DNA of 64,000 nt from Archegozetes longisetosus (Eukaryota; Arthropoda; Arachnida; Sarcoptiformes; Trhypochthoniidae): NCBI GenBank assembly GCA_018873245.2, contig JAEMBT020000008.1:15748090-15812089 (forward strand). The letters are read 5' to 3'. Of the stretch, positions 13,101-25,400 are shown in pieces. The translations under genes were made by a program, and so were the position numbers. Each line of letters opens with the position of its first letter. Position 1 is the stretch's first letter. The notes beneath the pieces are model-generated. The model was not told the origin of the DNA. It did not search any database and was given only the letters and a program-made list of their open reading frames with translations.

Positions 13101-14886
13101 CAGTATCTTATAAGATATTGCATTTCTCTTTTGGTAATAAAATAGATGATAACTCATTCCGAGCATCCCCAAGAAGACTTCGCGATAGGAATAGAGCCAC
13201 ATCGGGTTGTAACGATGCGGATAGAACAAGGGCTAGACAATCAGGTGGAGGAGTGCCACAAATTTCAGTGTCAGACTATTCCGAAGTATGATTTCTCAAA
13301 ACTGAATTTTAAAAACATTAACATGCTATTAACTGAAATGAATAGAGTTTTTCGAATCGCGGAAGTGTTGCGAGTTCTGCAGGAGAAAGTTCAGGGCATC
13401 ACGATGAGGATATTGAACAGATATTTGCATATCATAGTCGCAGTCAAACAAGTCTATCATCATTCGGGGTAAGAAAGCAAAATGATGACTTTAATTTTGA
13501 TGGGATTAAAGTTAATAATTTGTAATATAAAAATGTTTGATAACTTCTTATAGGCTCGTAGCGAGAGTATGTCAAGTGTTTATAGCGCTGCTGGTGGTGG
13601 ACGTTACGGTTCTGTGGTTGTGACGGGTGAAATCTTATTTTGTATCAGTTATAATTACAAGGCGGGGGCGATGGAAGTCTATATCAAAGAATGCCGTAAT
13701 TTGGCGCCCGTTGACACGAAACGGAATCGCTCTGATCCGTACGTGAAAACTCATTTAACGATCATTAGTCGTGGATTCATAACCTTATTTAGAATTTTGA
13801 CATTTTGTCCTTTTATGATATTAGTTATGTGAAGGTTTATTTACTGCCTGATCGAACAAAAAGTGGCAAACGAAAAACTAAAGTTAAGAAGCACACTCTC
13901 AGCCCTGTCTTCGAAGAAGTACTTAAGTTCTATATGACTATCAGCGAAGTAGAAACTCGCACTCTATGGTTGTCTGTCTGGCACAGCGATATCTTTGGCA
14001 GAAACGATTTTCTCGGAGAAGTCACATTACCTTTAGGTCATGAGGTTTTTGAAACTCCTGGTCTTAAGTGGTATCCACTCCAGGAAAGAGTGAGTTTATA
14101 CTTAAGATAACACTTGTCTTAATTAAGTTTCAAGTCTATAATATCCACAAACCAACTACTTATTTAGCTCGAAGTTTCGGATAACACATTCAGCTATAAG
14201 GGGGACATATTTTTAGCGCTAAAATTCATGCCTCCAGATATAACCTCAAGACGAAGCAAAAAGTCTGGGTCTTCAGTCAAAGGAGAGCTTCATGTACTCA
14301 TTAAAGAAGCTCACAATTTGACTGCAACGCGATCTAATGGCACATCTGATCCATTTTGCAAATGGTAACAGATTATAGATATCTAGTTATTTAATTCGAT
14401 GTTAAAAACTGCGATTACGAGATATACTAATTTTGGATCAAATCGTTATACAGTTACCTATTGCCTGATAAGACAAAATCAGGTAAACAGAAAACACCAG
14501 TTATTAAGAAGACATGTAATCCCAAATGGAATCACACGTTCGTTTTCGATGAAATAACTATTAATGATTTGCGCGATCGATGTTTAGAGTTAACGATTTG
14601 GGATTACGATAAGATCACTTCTAATGACTTTCTTGGTGGCGTTCGTCTCAGTTTTGGAATCGGTATATATTTAATAGCATACAATAACGTTTGCGAACTG
14701 AATGACATTTGCTTTTTGTTTATCTCCTTTAACAAACTCAAAGGTAAGCACGAAGGAAAACTTGTCGATTGGATGGACTCTATTGGAGATGAGATCACTT
14801 TATGGCAGCAAATGTTGGATCGACCGAATATGTGGGTCTACGGAGAATTGCATCTTAGATCAAGTATGCAAACTAGAAGATCTTAA
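4152..14886 (+). CDS. btsz: Bitesize / synaptotagmin-like protein, tandem C2 domains
   Basis: Exons: 4152-7902, 13146-13285, 13346-13468, 13554-13738, 13825-14089, 14168-14364, 14454-14662, 14744-14886; phases all close, giving up to about 1670 aa. The first exon codes for about 1250 residues of Ser/Asn/Glu-rich, probably disordered protein. C2A begins near residue 1362 (TGEILF...SDP, YVKVYLLPDRTKSGKRKT) and C2B near 1526 (GELHVLIKEAHNLTA, YLLPDKTKSGKQKT, LVDWMDS). Order and motifs match synaptotagmin-like proteins, and the long N-terminal region resembles insect bitesize, which binds phosphoinositides and moesin to organise actin at epithelial junctions (family knowledge). No N-terminal Rab-binding domain is visible. 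The 5' end is uncertain: the frame opens after TAG at 4149-4151, usable as an acceptor, and the first in-frame ATG is at 4476. Each C2 lacks one usual calcium-binding Asp. Confidence 0.88.
7903..13145 (+). other. 5.2 kb intron of the bitesize-like gene
   Basis: The donor GGAG/GTAAGA at 7902/7903 and the acceptor AATAG/AT at 13145/13146 join in phase (G + AT makes an Asp codon). I see no nested gene. The interval holds the second TGCGGT-rich repeat near 8319-8640 and otherwise plain AT-rich sequence. Confidence 0.75.
8319..8640 (-). repeat. Dispersed TGCGGT-rich repeat, copy 2 (inverted)
   Basis: Five ACCGCA/ACCGCG motifs (the reverse complement of the TGCGGT motif) lie within this span. 8371-8388 is the exact reverse complement of 525-542, and 8319-8334 matches the reverse complement of 554-569 at 14 of 16 positions. 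A 60-residue open frame at 8481-8663 overlaps the repeat and shows nothing of a real protein. Likely a degenerate mobile-element fragment inside the intron. Confidence 0.5.
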
Positions 14887-15253
14887 TAATAGCTGTTCAC
14901 TTAATATCTTAAGACAATCAACAAGAGTACTTACCACATTTGCCAATAATATAGACTCATAACTTATTAAAAAGATATTTATTTGATCATTTTGTTTGAT
15001 TTGTGGCCTAAAAAATGCATAACAATAATTGATTAACTTTATAATAATACATTTAAATTCATTATAGATATGAGCATACATATAAGATATACTATATTGA
15101 ATTGCAAACTTTTGATTGCATTTATCGCACTTTGACACAAAAATCCTTATCCAAAGTTGTCTTCCACCCACTGTATGACTGAAAATATATCGTAAACGCA
15201 CTCATCACATAAAGTTAGTTCGATTATACCGGTAAAGAGTATAGACATTGTCA

Positions 15254-15259
15254 AATAAA
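15254..15259 (+). terminator. Candidate poly(A) signal, bitesize-like gene
   Basis: AATAAA hexamer 368 bases after the stop codon at 14886. Position fits a 3' UTR, but the sequence is AT-rich and other hexamers could serve. Confidence 0.35.
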
Positions 15260-16352
15260 AGTTTAATAACTAATAGTTTAATAAGAATATATATAATTTT
15301 TTAAGTTTATTTTTTGATTTTCCTTAAAGATTAGGCATAAAATATAGATATTAAATCAAATACAAATATATATGATTTTGTAAAATCAAATATTTTTATT
15401 AATTTGACAGAAAATAATGTGAATTTGTGTACAGAAAGCTTAAAAGTTTATGAACAATAGCTGTTAAATTGATAAATATTTCAATTATATCATTCTTTTG
15501 TCGTTTGTCTGAAGAGCTGTTTTAGTTGTTTAAGAATTTTGTTCCTAAAGTTTGAAGTAATTTATTTTCATATAATTGAGTTAAAAAAAGATTTGCGGCT
15601 GTTATTTATTACGATTATTATAAGAACCAAGTTTGAGCATATCAATCCAAATATATAAATATATAAAATGTTAATATATATTTTAATTAATGTCATAATA
15701 ACGATATGTTTTCAATTTTTCTCGAGATCTCAACTAATTGTGACATTTGAACACATTTATAGCAATTATTATTAATGTAAGTCTATATACAGCAAATCAG
15801 ATATGAATTAAAGAATAATTCGATACATGACAACACTTTCTCACACTATGACAATCTTTTGATTAAATAAATTGAACTTATTTGAACATTGACTGGTAGT
15901 TTTCAATATGAGAGTGATATTCAAGAATGCTATAAAAAGTTATTAGTAGCTCGATAACTATTAAACCTTCTAATACTTAGTGAAAGTGTTTATTTATAAA
16001 AGTTATTAATATCTCGAAACTTTATAAGTCTTAAAGTGTTTAAAATAAGTTTATATTAAATAATCCCTTTGTGAACTCATCAAGGCTATCGGTTTCACAA
16101 AACTTCATTACATTTCAGTTAAATTCATTTATTAAAATTCTTTTTCCCTAGACTATCGGTTGTAATTCAACTTCAATTCGAAAAAATTAAAGATTCTATA
16201 ACCTATAAGTACGTTTGCTTGTAATTGTTAGTTGAAAGTAAAAACTTTTTTAGGTTGAAATTTGTGTCCCGTGAACACTTATTAATTTAGAGTTTCTGTA
16301 ATTACAGTTTCTGTTTTTGTTTAAAGTTATCAATTTTCCTGAAATTTTCAAA

Positions 16353-16511
16353 TGCGCTGAATTATCGCAGCGCTGAATTTTTGCGCGCTGAATTGTCGCA
16401 ATGCTGAATTGTCGTAGCGCTGAATTGTTGTAACGCTGAATTATTGTAGCGCTGAATTGTTATATCGCTGAATTGTCGTGCGCTGAATTGTCGTGCGCTG
16501 AATTGACGTGC
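16353..16511 (+). repeat. Minisatellite, about 10 copies of a 15-16 bp unit
   Basis: Ten head-to-tail units start at GCGCTGAATT or a one-base variant. The consensus is close to GCGCTGAATTGTCGTA; the middle units vary at the last six bases and the last three units are 15 bp. The array is much richer in CG than its flanks and each unit contains GCGC. It lies in non-coding DNA between two convergent genes. Confidence 0.92.
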
Positions 16512-17395
16512 TATCAGGCTATCAACTTCTGGTTTAGATAGCGATCACGATTGACATTTAAAAAACTATATCAAATAAAATTTATTACTTAAGGTTTACT
16601 TGGGAATAATTTATGAGTTGTAGAGATGTTTAGTACCAATATTTGGTCTCAAAATGACACCATATCGAGTTTCAGATATTTATAGCCTGTGGTAGCATCT
16701 AACGAACCATTAGTTGATAAAAGGATAATTTTCTTGTTTCAGGCTCAGTTTAAGCTCTTCGTAGGTTTGAACATTATACAAGAATTACTGCATTTTGAAG
16801 TATCTTTGAGTCAAAACAAAAGTTTGAGTACTTCAATAACACATGAAGCACATTCTTAATAATGTTGTTCTTTGAGAGGTCGATAGATTAATTGAAAAAC
16901 TCTGTAATTACAATCAGCGTAGTATCCACGATTTTTGGTCTGGGGCTAAAATTCCGAAATTAAACGCTTTGATTTGTTAAAGCAAACAACTCACGTTAAA
17001 ACATCCTGTTAATATGTTACTAGGCCTTTCACTAATGTTTAATAAGTAATCAATTGATGAGTGAAATACAATTTCAAAGTTTTATATCAGACATATATTA
17101 GCATAGCTCTACACTTCAATTTTTGAAAATCTTCGAACATCTATAGCCTCCTATCTCACCCCCACTGACTACAGCTGCGCCTCATTTCTTGGAAATGCCG
17201 ACTTAACAGTTATCAACAGTTAATTACTCTTACCAACAGTCTATTCCAGCAGCTTTTATGATCTCTAGTCAAGGCATTTAAATGCGATTGTTAGCTAGAA
17301 ACTTTTCAACTATGGAAAAGTAAAACATTAAGATGTAAATACAAGTGTTTAATCAGAGAATAATATCTTTATTGATTTTTAAAATATAGTATAAT

Positions 17396-17401
17396 TTTAT
17401 T
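17396..17401 (-). terminator. Candidate poly(A) signal, TMEM104
   Basis: AATAAA on the minus strand, 113 bases beyond the TMEM104 stop codon (17514-17516). A second one lies at 17368-17373. Confidence 0.45.
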
Positions 17402-17513
17402 GATTAACGAGAATTAATTTAAAGCTATCTTAAATTGACTTTTCAAAATGTGTAAATTGTACCAATACATATTCAGTTCGTTGATTCCGTATAAATAAGA
17501 GTAATTGAGTAAT

Positions 17514-19409
17514 CTATCGAGTAAATTCGATTATATGATCAGTCGTAACAAATATGATACATATCACAGACCAAATTAATACTAATAAGATCCATATTCT
17601 GTGTGAAAACGGAGAGATCAGTTTATTATTAGTTGAGACCAGAGTTGGGCAAAGACTAATAATTTTTTTGCGAGAATAGTATACGAGTAGAGCAGGGAAT
17701 ATGTATTGTATACTCGCACCGGCATATGAGCCAACGACTCCAACCAGGATTTCGAGATCTTCAGTAGCGAAGGCAACAACAAATGGAGGAATAATCGCTA
17801 CCAAAGGATATAACAATCTTTGGATAAAAAACGATGAGTTTTGTGACATTTCGTTTGGCATGAACAGAGTTTTCAGATTGTTTTGAAGAGTAATCGCTAT
17901 TATTGGAAAGTTTGTGCTTAGAGTAAAAACTGGAAATAAAGGAAGAAAATAGTCTAGAATTGGCACTTGAGACACAGGTTTGTCATCACCGAGATTTGGG
18001 CACCTAATCAGATAGATACATGAAAAATTGAGGGTTTCATGTTTATAACAGTAAACAACAGTAATTTAAATTAAATATTGAGCTCACTTTTCAACCTGAA
18101 AGTTGAGAGTGTAAATGTCTTCCAATTTATCGAAAGTGAATATACCGGTGAATGATAACAATGAATAAAACATAAGTATCAAAATATAGTCACTAAATAT
18201 AAGAGTAAATAAGTTTTTCTTGTTTCGTATCGGTGTTACTAAAGCTGGTATAGAATGGTGACACATAAACGAGTAAACGCAAACACCGAATAAGTTTGGA
18301 ATACCACTAATCACAACAGACTTTGGTTTTCCACTTCCTTTACCGGTAGTTAAAGCTAAAGTTGCCAGACTTATCATTGATATAAAAGCTATTTCAAGAA
18401 CAAGTTGTCAATTATTTAGTCAAATTCATTAGAAACTTTTGTCTTCATTCATTACATACCGATCCATCTAAGGACTGTTGTCAAAATTTGAAGATACTTT
18501 GTTTTTTGGACATTGAAGAAGGCAAATGGCCCAACACATACCAGTACAACCGTCAAATAAATTCGATATGCATTCCTGCGACTCACACTTTCAACTTTGG
18601 TCCAGCACTGTTCTGACAGATCCAGACTTAGACTGCAGTTTTGGGGTTCAAAATTACTGAAACAAATCATAAGGAAACAACTGTAAACAAATATGATTCG
18701 CCATAAGAGATAATTAATGGCTAATACCAGGTTACATCTCGCAATGATTTAGAAATGGCCGCTGCATATATTGATAAATCTCCAAATAAATAAATAGCAA
18801 TTATTATATAAAAGAGTTTGACACCAATTTTAGAGAAGAACATGTTAGCCATTGCTCCCAATTCTATTCTTTGAGTTATTTCAAAATACGAATCCAATAG
18901 TTCGTCTTCACTCTGATCATCGCGTTCTAGAAGTGGAAGTTTTTCAGTACTATTATTAATACTAGTGCTCGGATAAAGGGATTGGTCTTCACTTTCGTTA
19001 TCAGTCTCCGACTTTGTCGTCGCAGCTAATCGGTTGTTTGAAAACCAAAAATTTTTTAATAATCAAGAATCAAATTACCTTCACCTTCATTGGCATATTT
19101 ACCAATCTTTCTGCTGCGTTCCTCGTACTTTACAATAGCATTTGCCAAAGACATGGATTCAATTACAAAAGTAGTGGTGATATAGCTTATGAAACAAAGA
19201 AGAATGACCACAATTAGACTCACGAGCCAGCCTGAGTTCGCGAATGCTGCCGGCATTGTTAGGGCACCTGTTCCCACAATTAGGTTAAATAGATACACCA
19301 GACCTGTCTATATAAACGAAAAACAATCAAATTTGTTAGAAATGAATGTTTCCTAATTATTAATACAAACCAAAGGTCGATAAGTCTCTGAGTTATCGGA
19401 AGGTTGCAT
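17514..19409 (-). CDS. TMEM104: TMEM104-family transmembrane protein
   Basis: Six exons on the minus strand: 19371-19409, 19079-19307, 18728-19025, 18460-18656, 18088-18388, 17514-18003. Phases close to about 517 aa, close to the roughly 500 aa usual for the family. An in-frame TAA lies two codons before the ATG at 19409. The first membrane segment carries FNLIVGTGALTMPAAFANSG, the hallmark of the amino-acid transporter (SLC38/AAAP-like) fold; later parts include FFNVQKTKYLQILTTVLRW, NLFGVCVYSFMCHHSIPAL and LSTNFPIIAITLQNNLKTLF, which fit TMEM104 rather than SLC38 proper. About 11 membrane spans are expected, with an acidic Ser-rich loop in exon 3. TMEM104 is an orphan transporter-like membrane protein; its substrate is not established. 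Introns are roughly 63-85 bases. Confidence 0.92.
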
Positions 19410-21115
19410 TCTTTACAACTGTTTTTGGTTTTGTTGCTATTACTACAAAAAAATATTTGATTATTGCATTTATAAAAACAATGAGTGAAATTAATACTAT
19501 TTTTGACATAAAAATGTGACGAACTAATTAAAATTAGGTTTAATTGTCTGTTGTTGAGTGGTAGACAACTGGTGAGTGATGGATTTCGCAATATGATTGC
19601 ATGCTTTTAGGGCCAATTACACGATGGCTCTATATACTGAACAGTGAAGTTACAGCGATCAAGTGATGCCAGCTATGCACTCAAATGCCTAATAACTAAC
19701 CGAAACCCTAACTTTGCGTATAAAATCTAGAAAATGCATTTTTACTCAAATTTTATTCAATTATAACTGACTCAAACTTGAGATGAACTGCAGATCATTC
19801 TTTTACTGAACTAAGAGAGGACTTTTAACTGGAAAAATTTAGTACAATAAATATTAAAATTCCTATTGAACAACATCTGCATTAATAAACCTGAAATAAA
19901 TTTTAGAAGAGTATTAGTAATTTAAAGCGAAGGTTTAATCAATTTGCAGCCGTATTTGCAGAGTTTATGGTGAGACTCATCTGTAGGCCTAATACGGTAG
20001 TAACACTTTTTGTACGTATGGCACAAATTCGAGTAAGCCAACAAAAACGCTTGACACGCTTCTTGTAAAGCATCCGTCGTTGCCAACTGCTAATTAAAAT
20101 CCTTTCCTATTGACAGAACGATACGTCTGACCAATCTTTGAAACGGTAACTCAGTGATAAGCGATTCTGTAGTGTTTTGATAACTTGGAATTGTTTCAAC
20201 AAATTAGTCTACGGCTCAATTAGTGGTCTATCAGTGCGTGGCTTCAATCTTGAATCCACTTTAGAATCAATTTTTCAACTTTAACAATATGATGATATGG
20301 TTTTCTTCCAAGACAATAATTTATGCTCAGATTGCCGTATCATTTGAATAGTAAACAAATAAATAGATAGACTTACGAGCCATTCACTTTTTTAAGCAAT
20401 TTTGGAATAATAGTTTGCTTACGATCTTTTGTCATAATTATTGGCACTTTTATCCTGTTGCTTGTGATATATGGGAATCGCAAAAGAATACATCATAAAT
20501 TATGTTGAAAGGCAAATATAAAACTGAAACAACAAATAGTTATTGGTTGATGAAAGATTTCATTTAAGAACCATTTAAACGTGAATCAAGTTCAACATTT
20601 AGTCGCTTGCTAACCGTTCTTATCCTTCTCAGACTTCATCCTTAATACAATTTGAATTTTATTCTAGAAAGTTTGAATGTTTATTTGAATGCTTATTCTA
20701 AATTTGATGTGAGTAGATCATGCTTTACTGTAACTTTACTCGCGAATGACGCGCACTAACAATACTGTATATCGAAAGTAATAAATTTCGTTAAGTATGT
20801 GAGGAAAAGCTCGCGCTATCAACAATAAGTTTTATAACGGATTTATAATCTTTAAAACAAACATCTTTAGGATCTCATTGATTAAAAAATGTTGTGGAGA
20901 ACAGAGTTTAAAATGTATGTTTTATTCTATTACACAACTCCAGTCACTTTGTTCATTATTTGAACGACAGTTTGAATTGGAGACTCACTCAAACATTTGA
21001 TTTCATTAAATTCTATCTTTTGTTCATTCATTTATTAGACTTATAAGAAACGCATTTACGGATTACTTTCACCAAAACTTTGTTATATTTGAAGTAAAAT
21101 ACAATATTTGAGGCT
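19410..21115. other. Intergenic region upstream of TMEM104
   Basis: No coding exon seen. It lies between the divergent starts of TMEM104 (- strand) and the small coiled-coil ORF (+ strand), so it should contain the promoters of both if the latter is real. Confidence 0.5.
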
Positions 21116-21337
21116 ATGGATTCATCAAACAAAGATTTTGATCTTCACTATAATTCTTTGGATAGCATTAGAAAAGAAATCGATAGCATTAAAGTAAGTC
21201 TAAATCAATTTAAAAATGAACTTTTGGAAAGTGTTGGTCAAGTCCTTACACAAACAAACGAACAACTCAACCAAATTCTCAAAAATGAAATACAGAAGAA
21301 AGAAGACAATTCACAAATTGAAGATAACTTGAGCTAA
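21116..21337 (+). CDS. Small coiled-coil protein, 73 aa, unrecognised
   Basis: An ATG-to-TAA frame codes for a 73-residue charged protein. Residues about 12-62 have a heptad-like spacing of Leu/Ile/Val (LDSIRKEIDSIKVSL, LESVGQVLTQTNEQLNQIL) and no Pro or Gly breaks except one Gly, as in a small coiled coil. No signal peptide or membrane segment. The length and style resemble small subunits of multiprotein complexes, but I do not recognise a family and assign no function. It stands 1.16 kb upstream of the GUK-holder gene on the same strand and reads as a complete single-exon gene. Confidence 0.55.
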   Translation: MDSSNKDFDLHYNSLDSIRKEIDSIKVSLNQFKNELLESVGQVLTQTNEQLNQILKNEIQKKEDNSQIEDNLS

Positions 21338-22499
21338 GTAAAGATTGAAGAAAATATTTTTCATCTTTTCACATGCTTTTATACTTTTTAAATGATATTT
21401 TAGTTCATAAATATCTTATAAACGACTTTATAAATTCTGCTAAATTAAAATTAAATTTGCAATTATATAGATGAATTTGTAATTTATAATAACTATTGTA
21501 AGGATGTCGTAGAATGAAATTCTGTGTTTTTGTACTTTTGAATTGTATGTATGACAAACTTGATGATTGAATATATTTCGTGCTATCTAAAACTTTTAAA
21601 CGCATGAATTGGAGTTTATAAATAGCTGCGTCTACATCAATCTTGATATTAATTTTGCATTCATCTAGAATATCAGTTGGCATATGACGATTGGCGGACA
21701 AGCCGTATTCATATTCATATTGAGGGACTAAGTATAAAAATAGTTTCTCGAAATCGTCAAATTCCTCGACAGCAACAGCCTATGGCTTGAAAGTAGTGCT
21801 AACAGTTACTTGATAGACCAAACTTTTCAACTTAATATCCAAACAAAAATTCTAAAACAATTGATTTTTCAAAGTTTATTGCAGTTAAAATTATAAGGGT
21901 GAACGATTAGTTAATACTCAAACTTTTAACCACTATATGGCGCAACAAAAATGTATTTGATGCGTGAAACTAAATCGGAAAACCCGTATTCAGTCCTCTC
22001 CTCAATACATACACACGACTCAACAGAAGTTCAGAAGTTGTTGAGCGAGTGTGGGAATCAGTTGTACACCAAAAAATGTGAGCTCTATTTTAGTGCCTTT
22101 TTTGCGAAGCTATGAATCGTAAACTAACCAATACATGAGCGCATATATCACTTCACTTCACTCTACTCTACTCTACTATATTCCACTTTAATCTTCAATT
22201 TTTATTACCATCTCATGTGAGTTGACTGCAGATGTTTAGTCCCTTCGCATCATTTACTCGAATACGTTTGAAGTTTGGACTCTTTTGTGTTTGTCTGATT
22301 GCGTTCAGAGAACTCTTTCATAACCGACTCGAGCTCTCAGCAGATCCTAAATCTGATTTGACGACACAAAAAAGATGTGATTCACTTTAAAATATAAACA
22401 TTTAGTTTTGGTCTTATATTCTCAAGTGTTTGCTTTGTTACAAAAATAGAGAGCTTTTGAAACTTTATTAAAAAGTTTGTTAATCTTTATTGATAGACA
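21338..22499. other. Region upstream of NHS/GUK-holder
   Basis: No coding sequence that I can support. A pyrimidine-rich tract of CTTCA and CTCTA repeats (about 22150-22180) lies about 320 bases before the ATG and may belong to the promoter or 5' UTR. Confidence 0.4.
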
Positions 22500-25400
22500 A
22501 TGCCATTAACTAAATGGTGTGTCGAACCTGTGTTTTTATCGCGAAAGCCGATCCCACCCGATAAAACTCGAATTAATGAATTGGAATGTAACAACAACAA
22601 CACATTAGTTGGTGTTTTGCGACAATTGGCATCACTGGTGAAAATATCGGATAAAATATTTAGTGATTTGAGTGAAGAATGCTGTCAACTATTAGAACGA
22701 ACTATGAGTTTGAAATTCAAAGTGGATCGTTGCGAATCTCTAATCAATCAGCTAAATGCTAAATCGGTCAAAGTTCGTAAGTATTATTTATTGATTGGAA
22801 CCATTTTTGCGCGCATCTCATGCATAGTTCATGGCATAGATTAATAGCACTGATAGTAATGCTAATGAATTAATTGCGAATCGAACTCGTTCTTGATTCG
22901 TGTATGAAGTTTGAAAACTCGTAATTGTCTGAAGTATATTTTTTCTTATCTCTTAATAACGGAAGTAATAAGTGAACTGCTTTTCTTCTCAAACATCTGT
23001 AGTTTACGGACAACGAACTTTTTTGGCCAAGATATATGAGTCGATGCTGTCTTTATTATTAATAGCGTCGTAACATGCTTTGTAATTTGGACACATAATA
23101 ATTAAATTTAATGCAATAATTGAAGCAAGTAATATGAATGTATCATTTTTATGTAGGCGTCCAGTTAATCACTATCTCTAAGACTTGAAATGACTGATGC
23201 GATTCTCATGCTTTTTCTCAGCAGATTTTAAATTTATAAATGCAAACAGAAAGAAATTATTATCAGTTGTGAATCATTTTTTAAAAGAAAAACCTGCTTT
23301 ATATCATAGAGCTTAACGATTGAGTCTAATATACTAGTGTGTAAGTGCACACAAGCATCGAATTACTTCTCTTAAGATAATATTTACTTGTCAATGTTTT
23401 CAAGTGTTCAAAGTATTTCAAATGTGATTCACAGACGTATTAAAAAATTATTTTAATTCTAACTCAACATTTAATATCTCTACAAAATCTTCATATATTT
23501 TCAAATTGTTATTTACTTTGGATATAAAGTTTATATTACAGTAAATCCGACATAACATAACATTTATTCGTACTCATATTCCTCTAAACAGAGCTATGCC
23601 TTTAAACCATAAGTATGAATATTATGTTATCATTACTATTGATACCAAATTTTTATTATCGGCTAAACTATCTGTTCGGTAAATAGAGACAAAGAAATCA
23701 AATCTGATACGTGAAATGAAGCTCTTTTTCATGATAGCTCATATTCGAATGAATAAATAGAGACAAAAGCAAAAATCGAGATAAACATCTAGTTAAAAAG
23801 CAATTACTTAGTTAGAATGATAGGTTATTTTGCTGCAAAAACTACGGAATCATTTCCAATTTATTTTGCTATCAAGAATTTCGCAGACGATAAATTATGT
23901 TACAATACCTTTGAGAAAGTGTGAATACCCGCTGTTAGGTGTATTGCATGTTAGGAGTTTTCTTCTTCTTTATAATCTTTCTGTCAGAGTGAATAGACAT
24001 TTGTTGGAACTATATTTTTGGTTCAATTTCCAATTAGTGCTTTCATAAATAGATGAAACATCGTTTTTCAAATGCATATAATCATTGAAATACTGGATGA
24101 ACCCATATATTAAACTAATTTGGATAATTGATTTACTTATTTACGAAAATATTCACTAAACTTTTCTGCATACAAGTATAAGATCACACACATTTTGGGT
24201 TTTATTTGAAAATAATTAATTTGTTTATTCACAATATTGAGTTGCGTTAAAGATTGCACTCCATTCTAAGTTAACTATAGCTTAGTTGTTTTGCATCTTT
24301 CAACAGTAATAATTTATTCAGGATTACGCGCTAATGCAATGTTGAGCATCATTATGAAGTTCATTTCTTTCTGTTCATTTCATCCGTGACTTATGGCTCT
24401 GAACGCTATTCCTAATATATGAAACTATACATACAGTAATAAATAGGTATAGGTCGCGCCAACTTCTGCAAAAAAGCCAGCAAAGTTAAGGCTGAAAATA
24501 GATTTTTGGACAGTAATAGTATTATCGCAAGCATTATGCAGTGCAAAGTTCTTCATTTCATTTAGGAGAATAACAGTTAGGATAACACGAACAATATGTA
24601 CTGAAATTGTATTGCAATGTTCTGTATATTTGTTGTCAGTTAGAACCGGAGTCTATTACGGCACACTAATTTAGAGCCAAGAATTGTCGCACCCAAAATA
24701 ACTTTTGTGGTCGTTGAACATTCAAGTCTACCCACCAGTAAAATAAACCAAAATAAAAATATCAAATTGTTATTATCTGTTGTGAGAACTTGCAATCGTA
24801 AACACATTGACTCGAATGCAAGGTATCGCTTATGAAATGGCATTTAAATACGGCCCAAATATTTATCGATTGAATTTAATTTGACATCATGTCAAATAGT
24901 GAATGAAATACTACAAACTGATAACAAAACATCGCAGTTGACTCCTCGCTCATAAGTTGAGCTATCTTTCTATCTGTTAATATATTCATACATTTTGTGC
25001 AGCTGTCTTTCTGCCAATCTGTCCATTCATTTCTCATTTTTAAATGCGAGACAATTATTTGTTACACGCAAAACACTTCTTCCAGAAAAATGAGCTATAA
25101 TTTCACACTAAGAAACAGGATGATAATCAAAGCCAATAGTAATGCTCGCAAATAAGTTTATCTGACAATTTTCAGGAATTAAAAAAGTTGTTGATATGAC
25201 AGCTGCTTTGATCGTGATATGATGCAATCAAAATAGAGCATTTTTAAGTTAATTCAATTTTACTAAAGTTTTCTTTTGAGGAGGCTGTGCCTTAAGCCAT
25301 AAGCTTTTAAATAGGCTTAATGTTGAGCGATAGTGAGATGCGATACTCGTTTTTGTCAATTTTTTGCTACTTTATATTCGTTCGTGATTCAGTTCTCTAC

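Larger units (their letters stand above)
14887..17513. other. Convergent intergenic region with minisatellite
   Basis: It separates the 3' end of the bitesize-like gene from the 3' end of TMEM104. It contains candidate poly(A) signals for both and a 16-bp tandem repeat (16353-16511). No coding sequence is seen. Confidence 0.7.

Noticed and set aside
24640..24843. 67-residue minus-strand frame inside the long NHS/GUK-holder intron
   Set aside because: Contains a hydrophobic stretch but no recognisable motif; composition is typical of chance frames.
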